Virus record (IMG/VR): IMGVR_UViG_3300032116_000089
Location: 1-64,000 of that record
Length of the DNA: 64,000 nucleotides
Source: a virus
Direction: 5' to 3' (one strand)
Shown here: piece after piece, positions 8,001-18,400 of the stretch
Numbering within the stretch: position 1 is the stretch's first letter
Layout: every line of letters begins with the position of its first letter
The notes under the pieces: generated by a model
The model's database searches: none
Told to the model about the DNA's origin: nothing
The model's input: the letters and a program-made list of their open reading frames with translations, nothing else
Made by a program: the position numbers and the translations under genes

Positions 8001-8427
8001 TTTGAATGTTAGACCATACATAATTTAACTTGTATTTTTCTGCATCATCAGTAATAAAACCCTTTTGCCATAAATCAAAACGCTCTTGAAAATTTGTTAA
8101 ACTAGATGCTGCATCGCCGCTTGGAGTAGACCATATTTCTTGATCAGTAGTCAAAAAATACCGTTTAGTTTCTTGATCAAATCTAAACATAGACAACGTT
8201 ACAGAATCACCAAGCAATTTTGGTTTTAAAGATGAAAATTGGCCATCAAAATATTCATCAATTTCTCTAGATAATGTTTTTTTGCCATCTTTGCGTTCCA
8301 TTCCAAAATTATCTAGTGTATTTCTAGTATAAGAAGCTAAACCTATATTATGCAGAGTAACATGCTCTGTAATATAAGAATGATAATTTCTTACAGCACC
8401 GCCGCCCGACCTGTTAAACATGCTCAT
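5023..8427 (-). CDS. Large tail/baseplate-region structural protein, unknown family
   Basis: 1134 residues starting at ATG 8427, with AAGGA seven nt upstream. Next to the tail-hub candidate and part of the tail-tip block. The sequence is beta-rich and Asn/Gly/Pro-rich throughout, without signal peptide, membrane segments or recognised enzymatic motif. Early segments (VTLSMFRFDQETKRYFLTTD and CITFDVDYTVLTCDAKSLV) and a C-terminal segment (STTYSLSTNKTGKYDIFLFF) look like jelly-roll or Ig-like strands. The context (tape measure, giant tail protein, hub-like protein upstream in the same operon) supports a role in the distal tail or baseplate. No specific family is assigned. Confidence 0.65.
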   Translation of the reverse strand: MSMFNRSGGGAVRNYHSYITEHVTLHNIGLASYTRNTLDNFGMERKDGKKTLSREIDEYFDGQFSSLKPKLLGDSVTLSMFRFDQETKRYFLTTDQEIWSTPSGDAASSLTNFQERFDLWQKGFITDDAEKYKLNYVWSNIQTSLSGCITFDVDYTVLTCDAKSLVRLYFQSGGKASAERTIADSAGGMFAGVPSRATGGQYAYTPTQNSAPGVYAAPAQGGDNNADNTVAAPMRMTYDPATNRWESGTQQMLFRLLTDIDGVSIPDLPQSVDNTDLEEFYSGPLSSSFTVGTGMPVSIENGNPHLFGPNSYGCGPSPKEKVIMVNRTPRSYAAGEIVIGSLINGEWIPMGFGPARTVSKKFNVEWSNIQKYIVNASAYFRDQPDNNDVTPEKYLNHVRFKFYQDMIIEPVFDLSQRLKTLNLLNKPVDSYELLNWQLQIPETPIAEIPGFFVNTNLIPNSDGYWQFFDADVIKPNLCGNNQYSRLKKTNIKQTEFKDYPDTNDVDPLRVTSSWGMYFPDGYTSSSVAKLKNATTGRSFINTIAPDLAVYNAQSLINFSAEANNTLFLGDFFGTSFDVSDSNLYHFPAQMALNASGNQTIISNALWFAQKKAGNYATNLITYLHDAYKGDFVVNQFNKDVFNLKPVNPTIVQFTPLSLQLALCSTSVIPNTQEATLFANQGGYRDLNLSLTSQLWDYKAFGKAWQRLSSIIGQPIDQNNLLIPNGNVRGAIPFGRILRKFGANTSFSAPNRFEKPDGGPGLIPFVGGDEISNVNGIIAARATVNLPAGGQLELRTSNNFGLNAYGVVTGRDGGTSFTGAGFFGLIPTSNGGQTKVFDYVQWGASSTDDIRAFGTTALWCKITDHCPDTIYDGRYFTPLQFNPSGASVDLDEFYGKEDNGGTEQKLRAGFYIQQRLKDYKVFTKKENIVRRDQLLSGGGFYYIKRAIGVAPFAIEILDEDPDDPQSGYSDGEEVTFSAKMPARFKVTRTDENGKILTIEPDFEKYGQDAYGEFSGNPFYGNGKPLEGKVTTTKGRGVKIHAKTCMIYEKLGHDVIQDYGTKRLTPPDNDGGGDSNGYVKSSRSTTYSLSTNKTGKYDIFLFFVNDIMNYPENSNGANPQMNGPYGQYVNLEITAN

Positions 8428-8437
8428 GTTATATTCC

Positions 8438-11400
8438 TTATCCCGGAAGTGTTACATCGTTTGGATTGATTTTAAAGTCACTATCTGGCTTTTCGTATAG
8501 ACTATACGACGCTTTGAAATCCACATAGGGAGTATGGGCCATATAATGGTGATATGGTTCCTTTGAACATGGTTTATATCTACTCTTCATATCTGCCGCC
8601 GCTGCCTTGTAAGTCGCGGCTTGTCGTTGTATATTACTATCAAAAGAATTTTCTATATTCGTTATGTCGGCTTGGGTCATCATCGTAGAACTATAAACAT
8701 AATCAGTTTGATCAACTTGTCCCGGTGGAGTGCTTCCTTCTGTGCCAAACATAGCAGACGAATTACCAGCTAAAGATGCGCTGTAAGCCTTAGTCTCATA
8801 ATCAGAAACAGATGCTACCATGTACGTTGGGTAGTTTTTTGGTTGAGATGCAGCAGCGCCCATTCCAACGTTGCTCATCATAGTATTAATATTACCAATA
8901 ATATTTGTGCTAGACTGTGATTTGCCGATACCTTTTCGTATTAAAGCATTTCTTTCATCTCTTAATCTTTGTCTTTCTCTACTAATCTTAGAAATCATAT
9001 CTTGTTTTTGTTTTTGAAGTTTGCCAAAACTGGCTGTGTATAAATCCATTTTATATGTAGTTTTTATTCCACCTTCATTAACGTCTACAGATATATTAGT
9101 TACTAATGGACCGCCAGACAACAATACTTGACACAAAGATGTGGTTGGCATACCGGGATAACTAAATCCGCCTCTTTCGGAAAACAATAGCAAACTGTTT
9201 GCAAATTGAGCTTGTAAAACTCCAGCCTCATTCATTAATTCATAACCAGCATAATTCCAAGGAGATAAATTTTCGTCCTTTATGAACTCTACTCTTCCAC
9301 CTATATTTACATAGGCAGAGGATTGAACATCTACTTGAGATGAAACCCAAGGGCCATAACATCTCTCATTAGATATTAATGGAATTACTACTAAGTCTGG
9401 ATAAACAGGGGATGGAGAAGCCTGTTGAACCTGTTGAGGAAAACCAAATTGTAAAGAAGCTTTGGCTTTTTTAGATGCAAGCCATGCCGCACTTCTGGTT
9501 TCGGCAGTAAAAGTAGCACACGTTGGGTCGTTATGAGTTATGTTAGTTGTAGATGCCTTACTAGCATATGCTGGAGTAGCAAATTCTGGTAGTCCTTTTA
9601 CAACATCCATAGTAAGGTAATGTTTAATATCGTGAGTATTGTCTTTTTGATTTACTGAATCTGTATATCTGGCATCTTTAGTTGGTATAATTTTGTTTGG
9701 CAAAGTAATCAGTACATATACGTGATTAGTATCTAAATCTGATAAGTCTGTTCTGACCAAATCGCTGTTTAGTTCTGGAACCGGCTGTCTAAGAAAATCT
9801 AATCTTTGAGCATTTCCTTGTTCAGATGAAGTCGGAACAAAATTTAATTCTAGATATCTAAAACTATCAACATAGACGCCGGTTCCCGGAACAAGAGTTC
9901 CACCAACTATGCCATCTCTCCATCCAGAACATGGGATATGTATTTTGCGCGGCCTTGTTACTTTGGTTCTTGGATCTGCGCCACCATAGACTTGAATTGT
10001 TCTTAATGCTGTCTTTGGTGCCATATAAAATTTTTCGTCTACAGAACACTTGACAAATGCACATTGCTTTGGTTTATTTGTATTATCTGGCCTATCAGAG
10101 TCTGCTTCATCAAAAGATGTCCACACATCATCTCCAGTGTTATCTAAAAACTCACATATGTCTGGAATCATTCCTTGAGGAGTAATAACTTGTTGAGTAA
10201 AATCCTCAGAATTCATAGATCCCATATCTATATGTTGACTATTATCAAATCTAACATATGGAGATATTCTGCCATTTTCATCTAAGAAATTTGTTAAATC
10301 TTGCGGAACTAGAGAACTAACAATACCCATAGGTCTTGCTGCTTCTGGCAATCTGCTTAGATCAGCATATGATAATGTATTAGAATATAGATCAAATGGA
10401 AAGTATCCACCCAAGTTTGCTGGAGTGTAATTGAATTCATATTTATCTGTTATAGGATTAAAATTTGCTTTCAAAGCGCCGTTATAGCTTTGCTGCGATG
10501 GGTCAACGGCATCATTAAGAAAAGACTTAATCATGTTGCCACCACCTCCAGCACCACGGTACTGGGACACAAACCAAGGAGCAAATTCATCACCTATTCC
10601 AGAGGTAGATGGTCTTGGTTTAAATCCAAATGGGCCTGTAGCATATTCTGCACCGGCTGGTCCATTTTTCCAAGATACATTATTTTCATAGAATAGATTA
10701 ACTTTATTTGGTATTTTTACTAAGAATTTTTTACCTAAATTTTCATCTGCTACCCTTTTCAAAAATTCATATACCTTTAATGCATTTTCTGTTCCTTTTT
10801 TGGCTAGTCTTGGCAATACAGCATTGATTTTATGCAATGACTCTTCAATATCATTGAGTAAATCTATGTTAGGTGGAGTGCTTTGCAGCGCAGTTTTCAT
10901 AGCATTATAGTATTCTCTTTCAGCCGGTGTAAGAGATCCATAATCTTCGGCAATAACTTCTAATTCTTCCAATTGGTTATTTCTAATTTCTTCGTAATTT
11001 TCTCCATCAGCGCCGCGAATAGTTGCACCGCCAGTGATCATTCCTGTTATTCTCGACTGTAGCGTTGTTAATCCTCCCTCTGGTATTCCAAGTTTTGACA
11101 TACGTTTGTAATATAATGGATATCCATAGGGTGGATTGCAGGGACTTGATGGGAAGCCGTCTGATCCAAATGGTATAACGGCATAAGTGTCGAATACTGA
11201 TCTAGGAACAGTAACTCCATAATTATTAGATATATTTGGTGCTACCGGTATATTTGCTCCACCTAAACTTGGAGTTTGATTTAATACAGCGCCCTCAAAA
11301 CTATCATCATCTTCCAGCGATTCTAAATATGTGTTATTGTATCTACCTAAAAAGTTTTTCCAACATTCGTAAGAAATCGATGCGCATCTAAGTTCCATCT

Positions 11401-13231
11401 CTGTTGCAACATAATATGAACCTACACCATTGACGTTTAATCCAGTTGTATCTAATAAAATTTGTTGGTAAGCTCCCCAACCCTTGGGGATTGTTACGGC
11501 GTTTTTGCCAAGTGTCCCATAATATGGCAGTACTTGTTGTTCTAGTTGTTTTTCTAGTGTCCACTGTTTCCAATCTGCATCGTCTGATTCGCCACCGCTA
11601 CGACGATTTCGCACATTGATGAAATCTCTATCGGCATTAGTTGAAAAACAATACATATCAACTTCTTGTGCGCCAACCACGAATTTGTCTGTAGTTACAT
11701 TGGAAAGTTCATAGCCAACATCTTGATTTTCTACTAATATGCCAGATGTAGCTAGACTATCTATATATGTTTTTATAGCCCCGTAAACAGGCGCTCCAGA
11801 TCTGTCTATACTATCTAATCTTATTATTCCAGCAATTAGTTTAGTAGGATCAGAGTTTTGATTGTTGTAAAGAAATTGACACGCTGGATGATTTATAACT
11901 GGTAATAATGAAACATATAAATCTCTACTAGCAACATCGCAAATTTCCATTGCTAAATCTAAGAGATTTATTTGATCAAAATCCAAAAAATACATTAATG
12001 GTATTTGTGGTAGTCCGCTGAAATCTACCACATAATTATATCCACGAAAATTTATGATTTTACCAAATCCACGGGACTCATATTCATTCGGTAACGAAAA
12101 TTCTGTTGACATCATGGCTGACAAAGCCTGCGCAACTCTATAATAAGGAATGCCTTGCGGTCCTCTTCTGGAAAATCCAGTGCCTGTTACCGGAAAAGAC
12201 CTCTGTGAAGCTCCGAAGGATGGAAAACCGCCAGACCTATACCAACAATCCATTGGTAGATTATTTCCTTGAGAACCATTGTATGAAATATATCCATTAG
12301 AAGGATTGACTATCTTGGTCAATATATTGTAATTTTGAAATTCTGAACTTAATGTGCCAGACAAAGCTGCTGTCATGTTGTGTTCTAGAAATCCATATAC
12401 ATTGAAAATATTTTTTGTACTGAAAGTGGTGCCAGCGTAATTATTTAATATGATTATAACATTAGATAATATTTCTCTTGGATCAGTGACTTGAACAGAA
12501 TATAGTGGATTTCCACCGGGACCACGATTTTGTATATAAGATTGTAAAATTCCACCAAAAACTAAATGATTCATTCCACGCCTAAGTTCGTTATCTATTT
12601 GTCGTTGAAAACTATATATTTTGTTTGCTTCCAACATTACAAAACTATCATCTGGCAAAGACGTAAAATTATTTTTATCAAATACGCCAACCGGTTGAAT
12701 CGGTGTAGCTCTGCCAAGAGTATCCATGTTATATAGTTGATCGAATGTTTTCCGATAAGCTTGCTCAACGGTTGCCGAATCTTGTCCGAATTTAAAATAT
12801 ACTGGTGTTCCAGCTATTGGTGGCACAAATCTATCACCATTTCCACTGTGATAAACATCGTCACCTTGACCTTGCAAAGTATTATCAGAATTATTAAACT
12901 CATCATTTACTAAATCTACAGATAGAGTTGCGCTACTATCTCCAAATCCTCCGTTCATGCTAAAGCTACGTATCGACGCTCCAAGAAATGTCTGTTGTTT
13001 ATATCCTCTGTCATAAGTATTAGGAGTTGTTGGATCGATAGTCCATCCGCCGCCACCTATACCTTGAGGAATAACGCTACCACTATTTGAAGGCCAAGAG
13101 GTTCCATAAAAACCAGATGCTGGCAAAACACTTATATTAGATCTACCACCAATATTTCCAGCTGGAACTATCAATGAAGATTCATCAAATCGCGAATCTG
13201 TTAATTGTGTTGATGGGATTTCGTCGGTCAT
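8438..13231 (-). CDS. Putative tail hub/tail-tip protein
   Basis: 1597 residues from ATG 13231. A longer in-frame TTG at 13267 overlaps the previous gene by 35 nt and lacks a ribosome site, whereas ATG 13231 has GAGG eight nt upstream and lies one nt after the preceding stop. Residues about 85-240 (IRSFSMNGGFGDSSATLSVD, then HLVFGGILQSYIQN, then YSVQVTDPREILSNVI) resemble the beta-barrel hub fold of phage gp27/gp44-like proteins, with a G-G-I-x-Q-S strand and a V-x-D-P/S-R-x-x-L strand. Near residue 1400 there is a charged coiled coil (KQDMISKISRERQRLRDERN). The rest is unassigned. The hub role is inferred from these motifs and its place after the tape measure. Confidence 0.5.
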   Translation of the reverse strand: MTDEIPSTQLTDSRFDESSLIVPAGNIGGRSNISVLPASGFYGTSWPSNSGSVIPQGIGGGGWTIDPTTPNTYDRGYKQQTFLGASIRSFSMNGGFGDSSATLSVDLVNDEFNNSDNTLQGQGDDVYHSGNGDRFVPPIAGTPVYFKFGQDSATVEQAYRKTFDQLYNMDTLGRATPIQPVGVFDKNNFTSLPDDSFVMLEANKIYSFQRQIDNELRRGMNHLVFGGILQSYIQNRGPGGNPLYSVQVTDPREILSNVIIILNNYAGTTFSTKNIFNVYGFLEHNMTAALSGTLSSEFQNYNILTKIVNPSNGYISYNGSQGNNLPMDCWYRSGGFPSFGASQRSFPVTGTGFSRRGPQGIPYYRVAQALSAMMSTEFSLPNEYESRGFGKIINFRGYNYVVDFSGLPQIPLMYFLDFDQINLLDLAMEICDVASRDLYVSLLPVINHPACQFLYNNQNSDPTKLIAGIIRLDSIDRSGAPVYGAIKTYIDSLATSGILVENQDVGYELSNVTTDKFVVGAQEVDMYCFSTNADRDFINVRNRRSGGESDDADWKQWTLEKQLEQQVLPYYGTLGKNAVTIPKGWGAYQQILLDTTGLNVNGVGSYYVATEMELRCASISYECWKNFLGRYNNTYLESLEDDDSFEGAVLNQTPSLGGANIPVAPNISNNYGVTVPRSVFDTYAVIPFGSDGFPSSPCNPPYGYPLYYKRMSKLGIPEGGLTTLQSRITGMITGGATIRGADGENYEEIRNNQLEELEVIAEDYGSLTPAEREYYNAMKTALQSTPPNIDLLNDIEESLHKINAVLPRLAKKGTENALKVYEFLKRVADENLGKKFLVKIPNKVNLFYENNVSWKNGPAGAEYATGPFGFKPRPSTSGIGDEFAPWFVSQYRGAGGGGNMIKSFLNDAVDPSQQSYNGALKANFNPITDKYEFNYTPANLGGYFPFDLYSNTLSYADLSRLPEAARPMGIVSSLVPQDLTNFLDENGRISPYVRFDNSQHIDMGSMNSEDFTQQVITPQGMIPDICEFLDNTGDDVWTSFDEADSDRPDNTNKPKQCAFVKCSVDEKFYMAPKTALRTIQVYGGADPRTKVTRPRKIHIPCSGWRDGIVGGTLVPGTGVYVDSFRYLELNFVPTSSEQGNAQRLDFLRQPVPELNSDLVRTDLSDLDTNHVYVLITLPNKIIPTKDARYTDSVNQKDNTHDIKHYLTMDVVKGLPEFATPAYASKASTTNITHNDPTCATFTAETRSAAWLASKKAKASLQFGFPQQVQQASPSPVYPDLVVIPLISNERCYGPWVSSQVDVQSSAYVNIGGRVEFIKDENLSPWNYAGYELMNEAGVLQAQFANSLLLFSERGGFSYPGMPTTSLCQVLLSGGPLVTNISVDVNEGGIKTTYKMDLYTASFGKLQKQKQDMISKISRERQRLRDERNALIRKGIGKSQSSTNIIGNINTMMSNVGMGAAASQPKNYPTYMVASVSDYETKAYSASLAGNSSAMFGTEGSTPPGQVDQTDYVYSSTMMTQADITNIENSFDSNIQRQAATYKAAAADMKSRYKPCSKEPYHHYMAHTPYVDFKASYSLYEKPDSDFKINPNDVTLPG

Positions 13232-13232
13232 A

Positions 13233-13616
13233 TCAAGATCCTCTATATTGTCTACTGTAAAGTTCAAATCTTATAGAAGCCAAAACCAAATTATTCATAA
13301 CATTAATTGTCGTAATTCCACCGTCTACATTCGTAATGCCAGCACTTGCTAAAGCTCCAAGTGGAGCGTGATGAATATAAGGATTATAAGCAACAAAATC
13401 TTCAATACCTTTTATTTTAGAATCAAGGCCGTTAGATACTCCAGTAGTTGGAAATGAAAGATAGTCTGGTGCTGCTAAACTACGATTAGATTCAGATGGA
13501 TTATAGGGAATATCATTTGCCAATCCTATTATACCGCTAGATAATACTCTCCTCAATTGGATACTATTATCAGTATAATTTTCTTCTACATTGCGAAACT
13601 CAGAATTAGTAGCCAT
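13233..13616 (-). CDS. Small tail-region protein, unknown
   Basis: 127 residues. Its start codon shares one nt with the stop of the upstream 621-residue gene (TAATG), and its stop lies one nt before the start of the hub-like gene. Together these make a fully coupled trio. The sequence has no recognised motif. The C-terminal third (DGGITTINVMNNLVLASIRF) looks like an amphipathic helix or strand pair. The position suggests a tail-tip assembly or structural partner of the two flanking proteins. Confidence 0.6.
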   Translation of the reverse strand: MATNSEFRNVEENYTDNSIQLRRVLSSGIIGLANDIPYNPSESNRSLAAPDYLSFPTTGVSNGLDSKIKGIEDFVAYNPYIHHAPLGALASAGITNVDGGITTINVMNNLVLASIRFELYSRQYRGS

Positions 13617-15481
13617 TATCTATTTAACTCGTATGTCCAATTGATTTGTAAAGAATACCTTCCAGACTTAGCATCCCAACTTTCTACTGGGGGACTTATA
13701 AAATATTTTCTAATGCCATTTTCATTTATTGGACTATAAGCATGAATTATTGCATTAATCTGACTTTTATATGGTTCATTCAGACTTGGTTTTGATAATA
13801 CAGAAAATCGACGTATTTTGTCTTTCAATGTTCCTTGAGTGCCAAAAGAATAGTATCTGTCCATTATCAGTTCTATTGTAAGATCACGCTTGTACTCTGT
13901 TCTGCCGCCAATGTATTGTAAAACTGGGCCTGTTTGGCGACCCAAAACCGGTATAATTGCAAAAACATCGCCGGGATATGTATCATTAAATGAAATGTTT
14001 TCAGAAAGTGTACCATCAACTAGATTAAGCGGGCGACTGTCATACTCAACATTATAAGTAATTTCGCCTGTAAATTCATTTGTGCCTAAAGAAACAGATA
14101 ATGGAATATGATTTAAATTTTGATGTACAATAGATTGAGCGCGTCGGTATAGATAGCAATTTGGACCATACTGACCGGTGTTGCTGATTTGATGAAATTT
14201 GTATAAAGCATTTTGATATTGAGTATTTACATTTCCGCCGCCTAAGTTGATTGGAGTGGTTGTATTAGAACCTCCGTAGGATCCACCACCAGCATGTTGA
14301 CTAGATAAGCCTTTAATGTTACCCTCTATACTGACTTTATGTAAAGCATTATCTGAACTTTTAGATAAAGACATTCTATAATCTTCGTATGCAGTCCCAC
14401 TAGATAACAGCCAAGTATCATTTAGGGTAAATGTACCGGCGGTTACGTCAATAGATTCTGTTCGTAAGTGGTTGTAACCTCCCCATATATCTTTAGCTAT
14501 GTTTAAAAAACCACTACCAAAATATGGGCCAAGGCTATATTCTGGAAATTGTTCGTATCCAGTAGAGTTATTGGTTGATTCATCATCTGTATCTTTCAAA
14601 ACGCTAAGATATACATACTGCTTGGCTTGTTCCCACGCTTCTCTTCTCTTAGATTCGCCAACTCCATTTTCTTGGTAGTACATAGTTCTACCGGTAGCAG
14701 TAACGTTTCTAGTTAATCTGTATGTTCTTATAGAACCAATATGAGTATCTGGCAAAGTAGTTGGATTTGCTGCTGACGTATTTGTTACACCTTTGCCTTC
14801 ATCTACTTCTATGGACCAACTTTCACTATAGTCTTCAACGAAGCCGCTCGCCGCTAAAGCTGAAGCAAGTGATAGTCTGTTTCCGTCGTTGTTTCTATAT
14901 GGAATTCTATTGGCGCCCTCTGGAGTAAAAGTAGAATTCACTAATCCATCAGAAATAATATTATTGCCATTGTCTAATAGTACCTCTGCTCTTAAATTGA
15001 CAGTATATTTACAACTATTGATGTAAATGCCTTCTTCAAAACTAATAGACTCAACAATTGGATAAAATTTTAATATTGGTTCATCTGAAATGCCGGATGA
15101 TTCATCCTGCGGACTACCCGGATCGTTGTCCGCTGGCAATAGTTCAAATAATTGCCCGTCCTTTTTAAACAACTCTCTAATTAGATTTTGTTTTGCTATG
15201 ATAGATGACATAGCCTTTCCAACCGGAACTGACTCATGAGCCGGTCTATCATATTCATTTTTGAATGATGATCCAATAGATGCAGGACTAGAGTGAGAAG
15301 AAGCATTGCCAATTATGTAATATGGCGATCCTTCATCTGGTAAAATAGTACCATTTAAGGTGATACTATAGTAACTACCAAGCATACCAGTTTTATTTCT
15401 AATAGCATTTTGCGTAATAGAAATAAGTGGAACGGGCCTAATAATACATTTGGCACTGGTGTCATAAGAAATTGCTAGCAT
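13616..15481 (-). CDS. Tail-tip/baseplate structural protein, unknown family
   Basis: 621 residues, TAATG-coupled on both sides. The N-terminal third contains strands SYYSITLNGTILPDEG and YPIVESISFEEGIYINSCKY, and the later part has NEFTGEITYNVEYDSRP and EYKRDLTIELIMDRYYSFG. This spacing resembles phage tail-tip proteins that carry a virion-binding beta domain first and a second related domain later. The frame YIIGNASSHSSPASIGSSF may be a linker. No enzymatic residues are seen. It is a structural virion protein by context; a precise baseplate counterpart cannot be named. Confidence 0.55.
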   Translation of the reverse strand: MLAISYDTSAKCIIRPVPLISITQNAIRNKTGMLGSYYSITLNGTILPDEGSPYYIIGNASSHSSPASIGSSFKNEYDRPAHESVPVGKAMSSIIAKQNLIRELFKKDGQLFELLPADNDPGSPQDESSGISDEPILKFYPIVESISFEEGIYINSCKYTVNLRAEVLLDNGNNIISDGLVNSTFTPEGANRIPYRNNDGNRLSLASALAASGFVEDYSESWSIEVDEGKGVTNTSAANPTTLPDTHIGSIRTYRLTRNVTATGRTMYYQENGVGESKRREAWEQAKQYVYLSVLKDTDDESTNNSTGYEQFPEYSLGPYFGSGFLNIAKDIWGGYNHLRTESIDVTAGTFTLNDTWLLSSGTAYEDYRMSLSKSSDNALHKVSIEGNIKGLSSQHAGGGSYGGSNTTTPINLGGGNVNTQYQNALYKFHQISNTGQYGPNCYLYRRAQSIVHQNLNHIPLSVSLGTNEFTGEITYNVEYDSRPLNLVDGTLSENISFNDTYPGDVFAIIPVLGRQTGPVLQYIGGRTEYKRDLTIELIMDRYYSFGTQGTLKDKIRRFSVLSKPSLNEPYKSQINAIIHAYSPINENGIRKYFISPPVESWDAKSGRYSLQINWTYELNR

Positions 15482-18400
15482 TATTTCCCTCTTACTCTAA
15501 GGTTAAGAGCATCTGATGAATTCCATGTCCCGCTAGTGGTAAGTGTGAGGCTTGAAGACAATGAAACGCCGCTTTCACTCTGGTTGAATAAATATAAACC
15601 AGATGGCAACGAGTCAGATATGCCACTGACACCACCATTATACAATCCTATTGTATTATACACATAGGCAGAATTTTCAGCATTCATAATTAATGGTAAT
15701 TGTGAACTAGGCTCTAAATTCTTGCCGTCTATATATAGGGACATTACAGAATCTAAAAGTACTCCATATTGATAATATCCAAGCACAGACTCAATATATG
15801 GTCGATGGGCTATAAATCCACGAATAGATGGGTCTTGACCAGATACCTCTAGGAATATCTCACCTCTGCTATTTGGTATGATTATGCCGCTAGAATAATA
15901 TGGCTTATTATTTCCACTATTTGTGAAATTCAACACAATTGTTGGTTCGCCATAAATATCGCGAGTTCCAAACAGTCGCGCATTGATCCAAGATCCAGAA
16001 TTCGGCAGCGATGGATTTTGCCTCTTGAGCATAATATCTTTTGCATATACTGCTCCAAGATTTAAAATATTATTTCCAGAGGCATTATCAACTCCAGCAA
16101 AAACAGTATAATCAGCATCCGATCTGTATGGTCTAGATAAATATATTGTTTTACCAAATCTTTCACCGCTTGAATTTGGAGATTCAGACACAAACTTTTC
16201 TACTAATGACCAAGATCTTGTTTTATTTTCCCAATCAATAACTTTATTTTCATATAGATAAATTGCCCCAGCTTTATCTGCATTAATTCCACTTGTTTCA
16301 AGTAATAATCTATTTCCAGAAATACCTAAATCAAAAATATTTCTTTGTGGAATATCAAACTGACCATTGAAATTCTTTCTTGCGAAAGCTCCGCTATCAA
16401 ATACATTTTCATAGAAAGTATCAAATTTGTGATTTGGCGCACCGATGATAATTGTATCATTCTTAATGTCAATATCATGTCCAAATTGATCTGAATAGGA
16501 ATTTACTCCACTTAGTTGACCCATTAAAGATTCTGGTCTAAACTTTTTGCTGTACTGCCATAAAAGATTGCCAGATCTTTCAAACATATAGACAGCCCCA
16601 GCGCCGCCGTCGTTTCCTAAATGTAAACTTACTCCACTATCCCAAGGTGTAATTGTTTCTGAAGAGAAGGCTGAGAATGGAGAACCAGCCATAATTTTGT
16701 CTTTGTGGACACACACCGCATAACCAAATAGATCTCCGGGATATCCAGAAACAAAATGATCCAAGTCAAGATAATCATATCCTTTATCTTTCAGTAACTG
16801 TGGCAAACCGCCACCTATTGGAGCGTCGGTGTATCTTACGCCATCAATAATGCCGCTGAACCTAGCGGTAGATGCATGATTAAACTGTTCGTAATAAAAT
16901 CCGCTAATATATTCGTTTCTAATTCGTGCTATGACCTTTTCGTCTTTTTCGCCTTCCCACGGTAAATCTGGACGTTTTGAAATATACTGCGGCAAGTATT
17001 GAGATTCGTACTTGTTAATTATGCTTGCCGTAACTGTACCAGATCCTCCAAAGTTTCTATTTATTCCACTAAGAGAAGAATTAAGATAATATTTACTTGG
17101 ACTACCTCGTTCTGGAGAAATAAGTTTGTTATATACATCAAATTGTCTGCCGCTATTATCAGATGTAAATGTAGTCTCTGGATATAGACTGCGAATGAAA
17201 GAATATGTCTCTTGTGGAATAACTCCATTATTATCAACTACATATCTACCTTGAATCATACTAGAGTCTGTTATAACTGTGATGCGTGAACGTGCATATC
17301 CAGCGTCAAATGGTGATAAAATTTCTATTTCTTGAGCGGCCACGACAGGACCATCATCTATCAACTGATTGCCCAAGAACATACATCTATCTGAACAATA
17401 CTTTGTATTATCTGTACTGATTGGTCTAATTACATCAACATATTCTTTTCGTTCTTCTTGCTTGTCTGAAACTTGAACTATATCGAATTCGTCTGTTGGA
17501 ATGGCAATTGGTGTAGACGAAACCTTAGTAAGTATTGGAATTAATACTCCAGATATTCCAACAAGTTTTATACTGCGTGGGATAATATCTGTTCCACTAT
17601 GTACTCTAGGAATGGCACATGAAATATAGATTTCGTTAAATGATTCGTTAGAGGCATTTTGAAATTTGATGGTTTTAGTTGCAGAAGATTGTGAGTCTTC
17701 CCCAAAGAATGCGGTTACAATTGGTAAGGAATCATATATTTGACCATTGGTGTCTAGTTCTGGTATAGAATATGATCCATTGGCACCATTAACTGGGAAT
17801 GATGGAGCTACAGATGCTTGAGCGATATTAAATTTTAGTGAGCCTATCTCAGATGGAGTATCAGCAGATGTAGTAATGAATAACTTATATCCAGATCCAG
17901 CCTGAGTTGGGACTGTTAGTCGCACAATACCAGCATTCATACTCCATAAAGTATCTATATTTTCTTTTGGAATTTCATCATATATAACTTCATCCGAAAG
18001 CGCAAAACCTATTCCACCTTCTGACAATGCTAATGGATAGCATTCTGCTGGAGTCTGGAATGGTAGATAGAATTCATCTATGTAGTAACGTGGATCATTA
18101 AAAAATCTACCGCCAACTTGGTGATCTCTATCAATTCTGAAGTAATATATTTTCGATTTTTGATACTTATTTAAATGAGAAAGATAAACTGGTTGTATGT
18201 CAATACCTAATTTATTGCATAGTATCTGTGCCTGCTGTACACTTTCTAATGAACCATCACAAGTAATAACTAGTTTTTTATTGCCAATATTTAGCCAATT
18301 CTTTAGTAGCAATAGTTCGTAATTACTTGGCTGACTATTTATAGCGGCAACCCAAGCAACATTGTAGCGACCATCTAATGACTCTGTTAATACATTTTCA

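Noticed and set aside
13231-13267. Longer start for the hub-like protein at TTG 13267
   Set aside because: It would overlap the previous gene by 35 nt and has no ribosome site. ATG 13231 has GAGG at good spacing and is one nt after the previous stop.
15653-15663. GTGTATAATAC copy inside the giant tail gene (also near 34098 and 57640)
   Set aside because: Within coding sequence and not close before a start codon. They show that the motif also occurs by chance and should be counted in any enrichment test.
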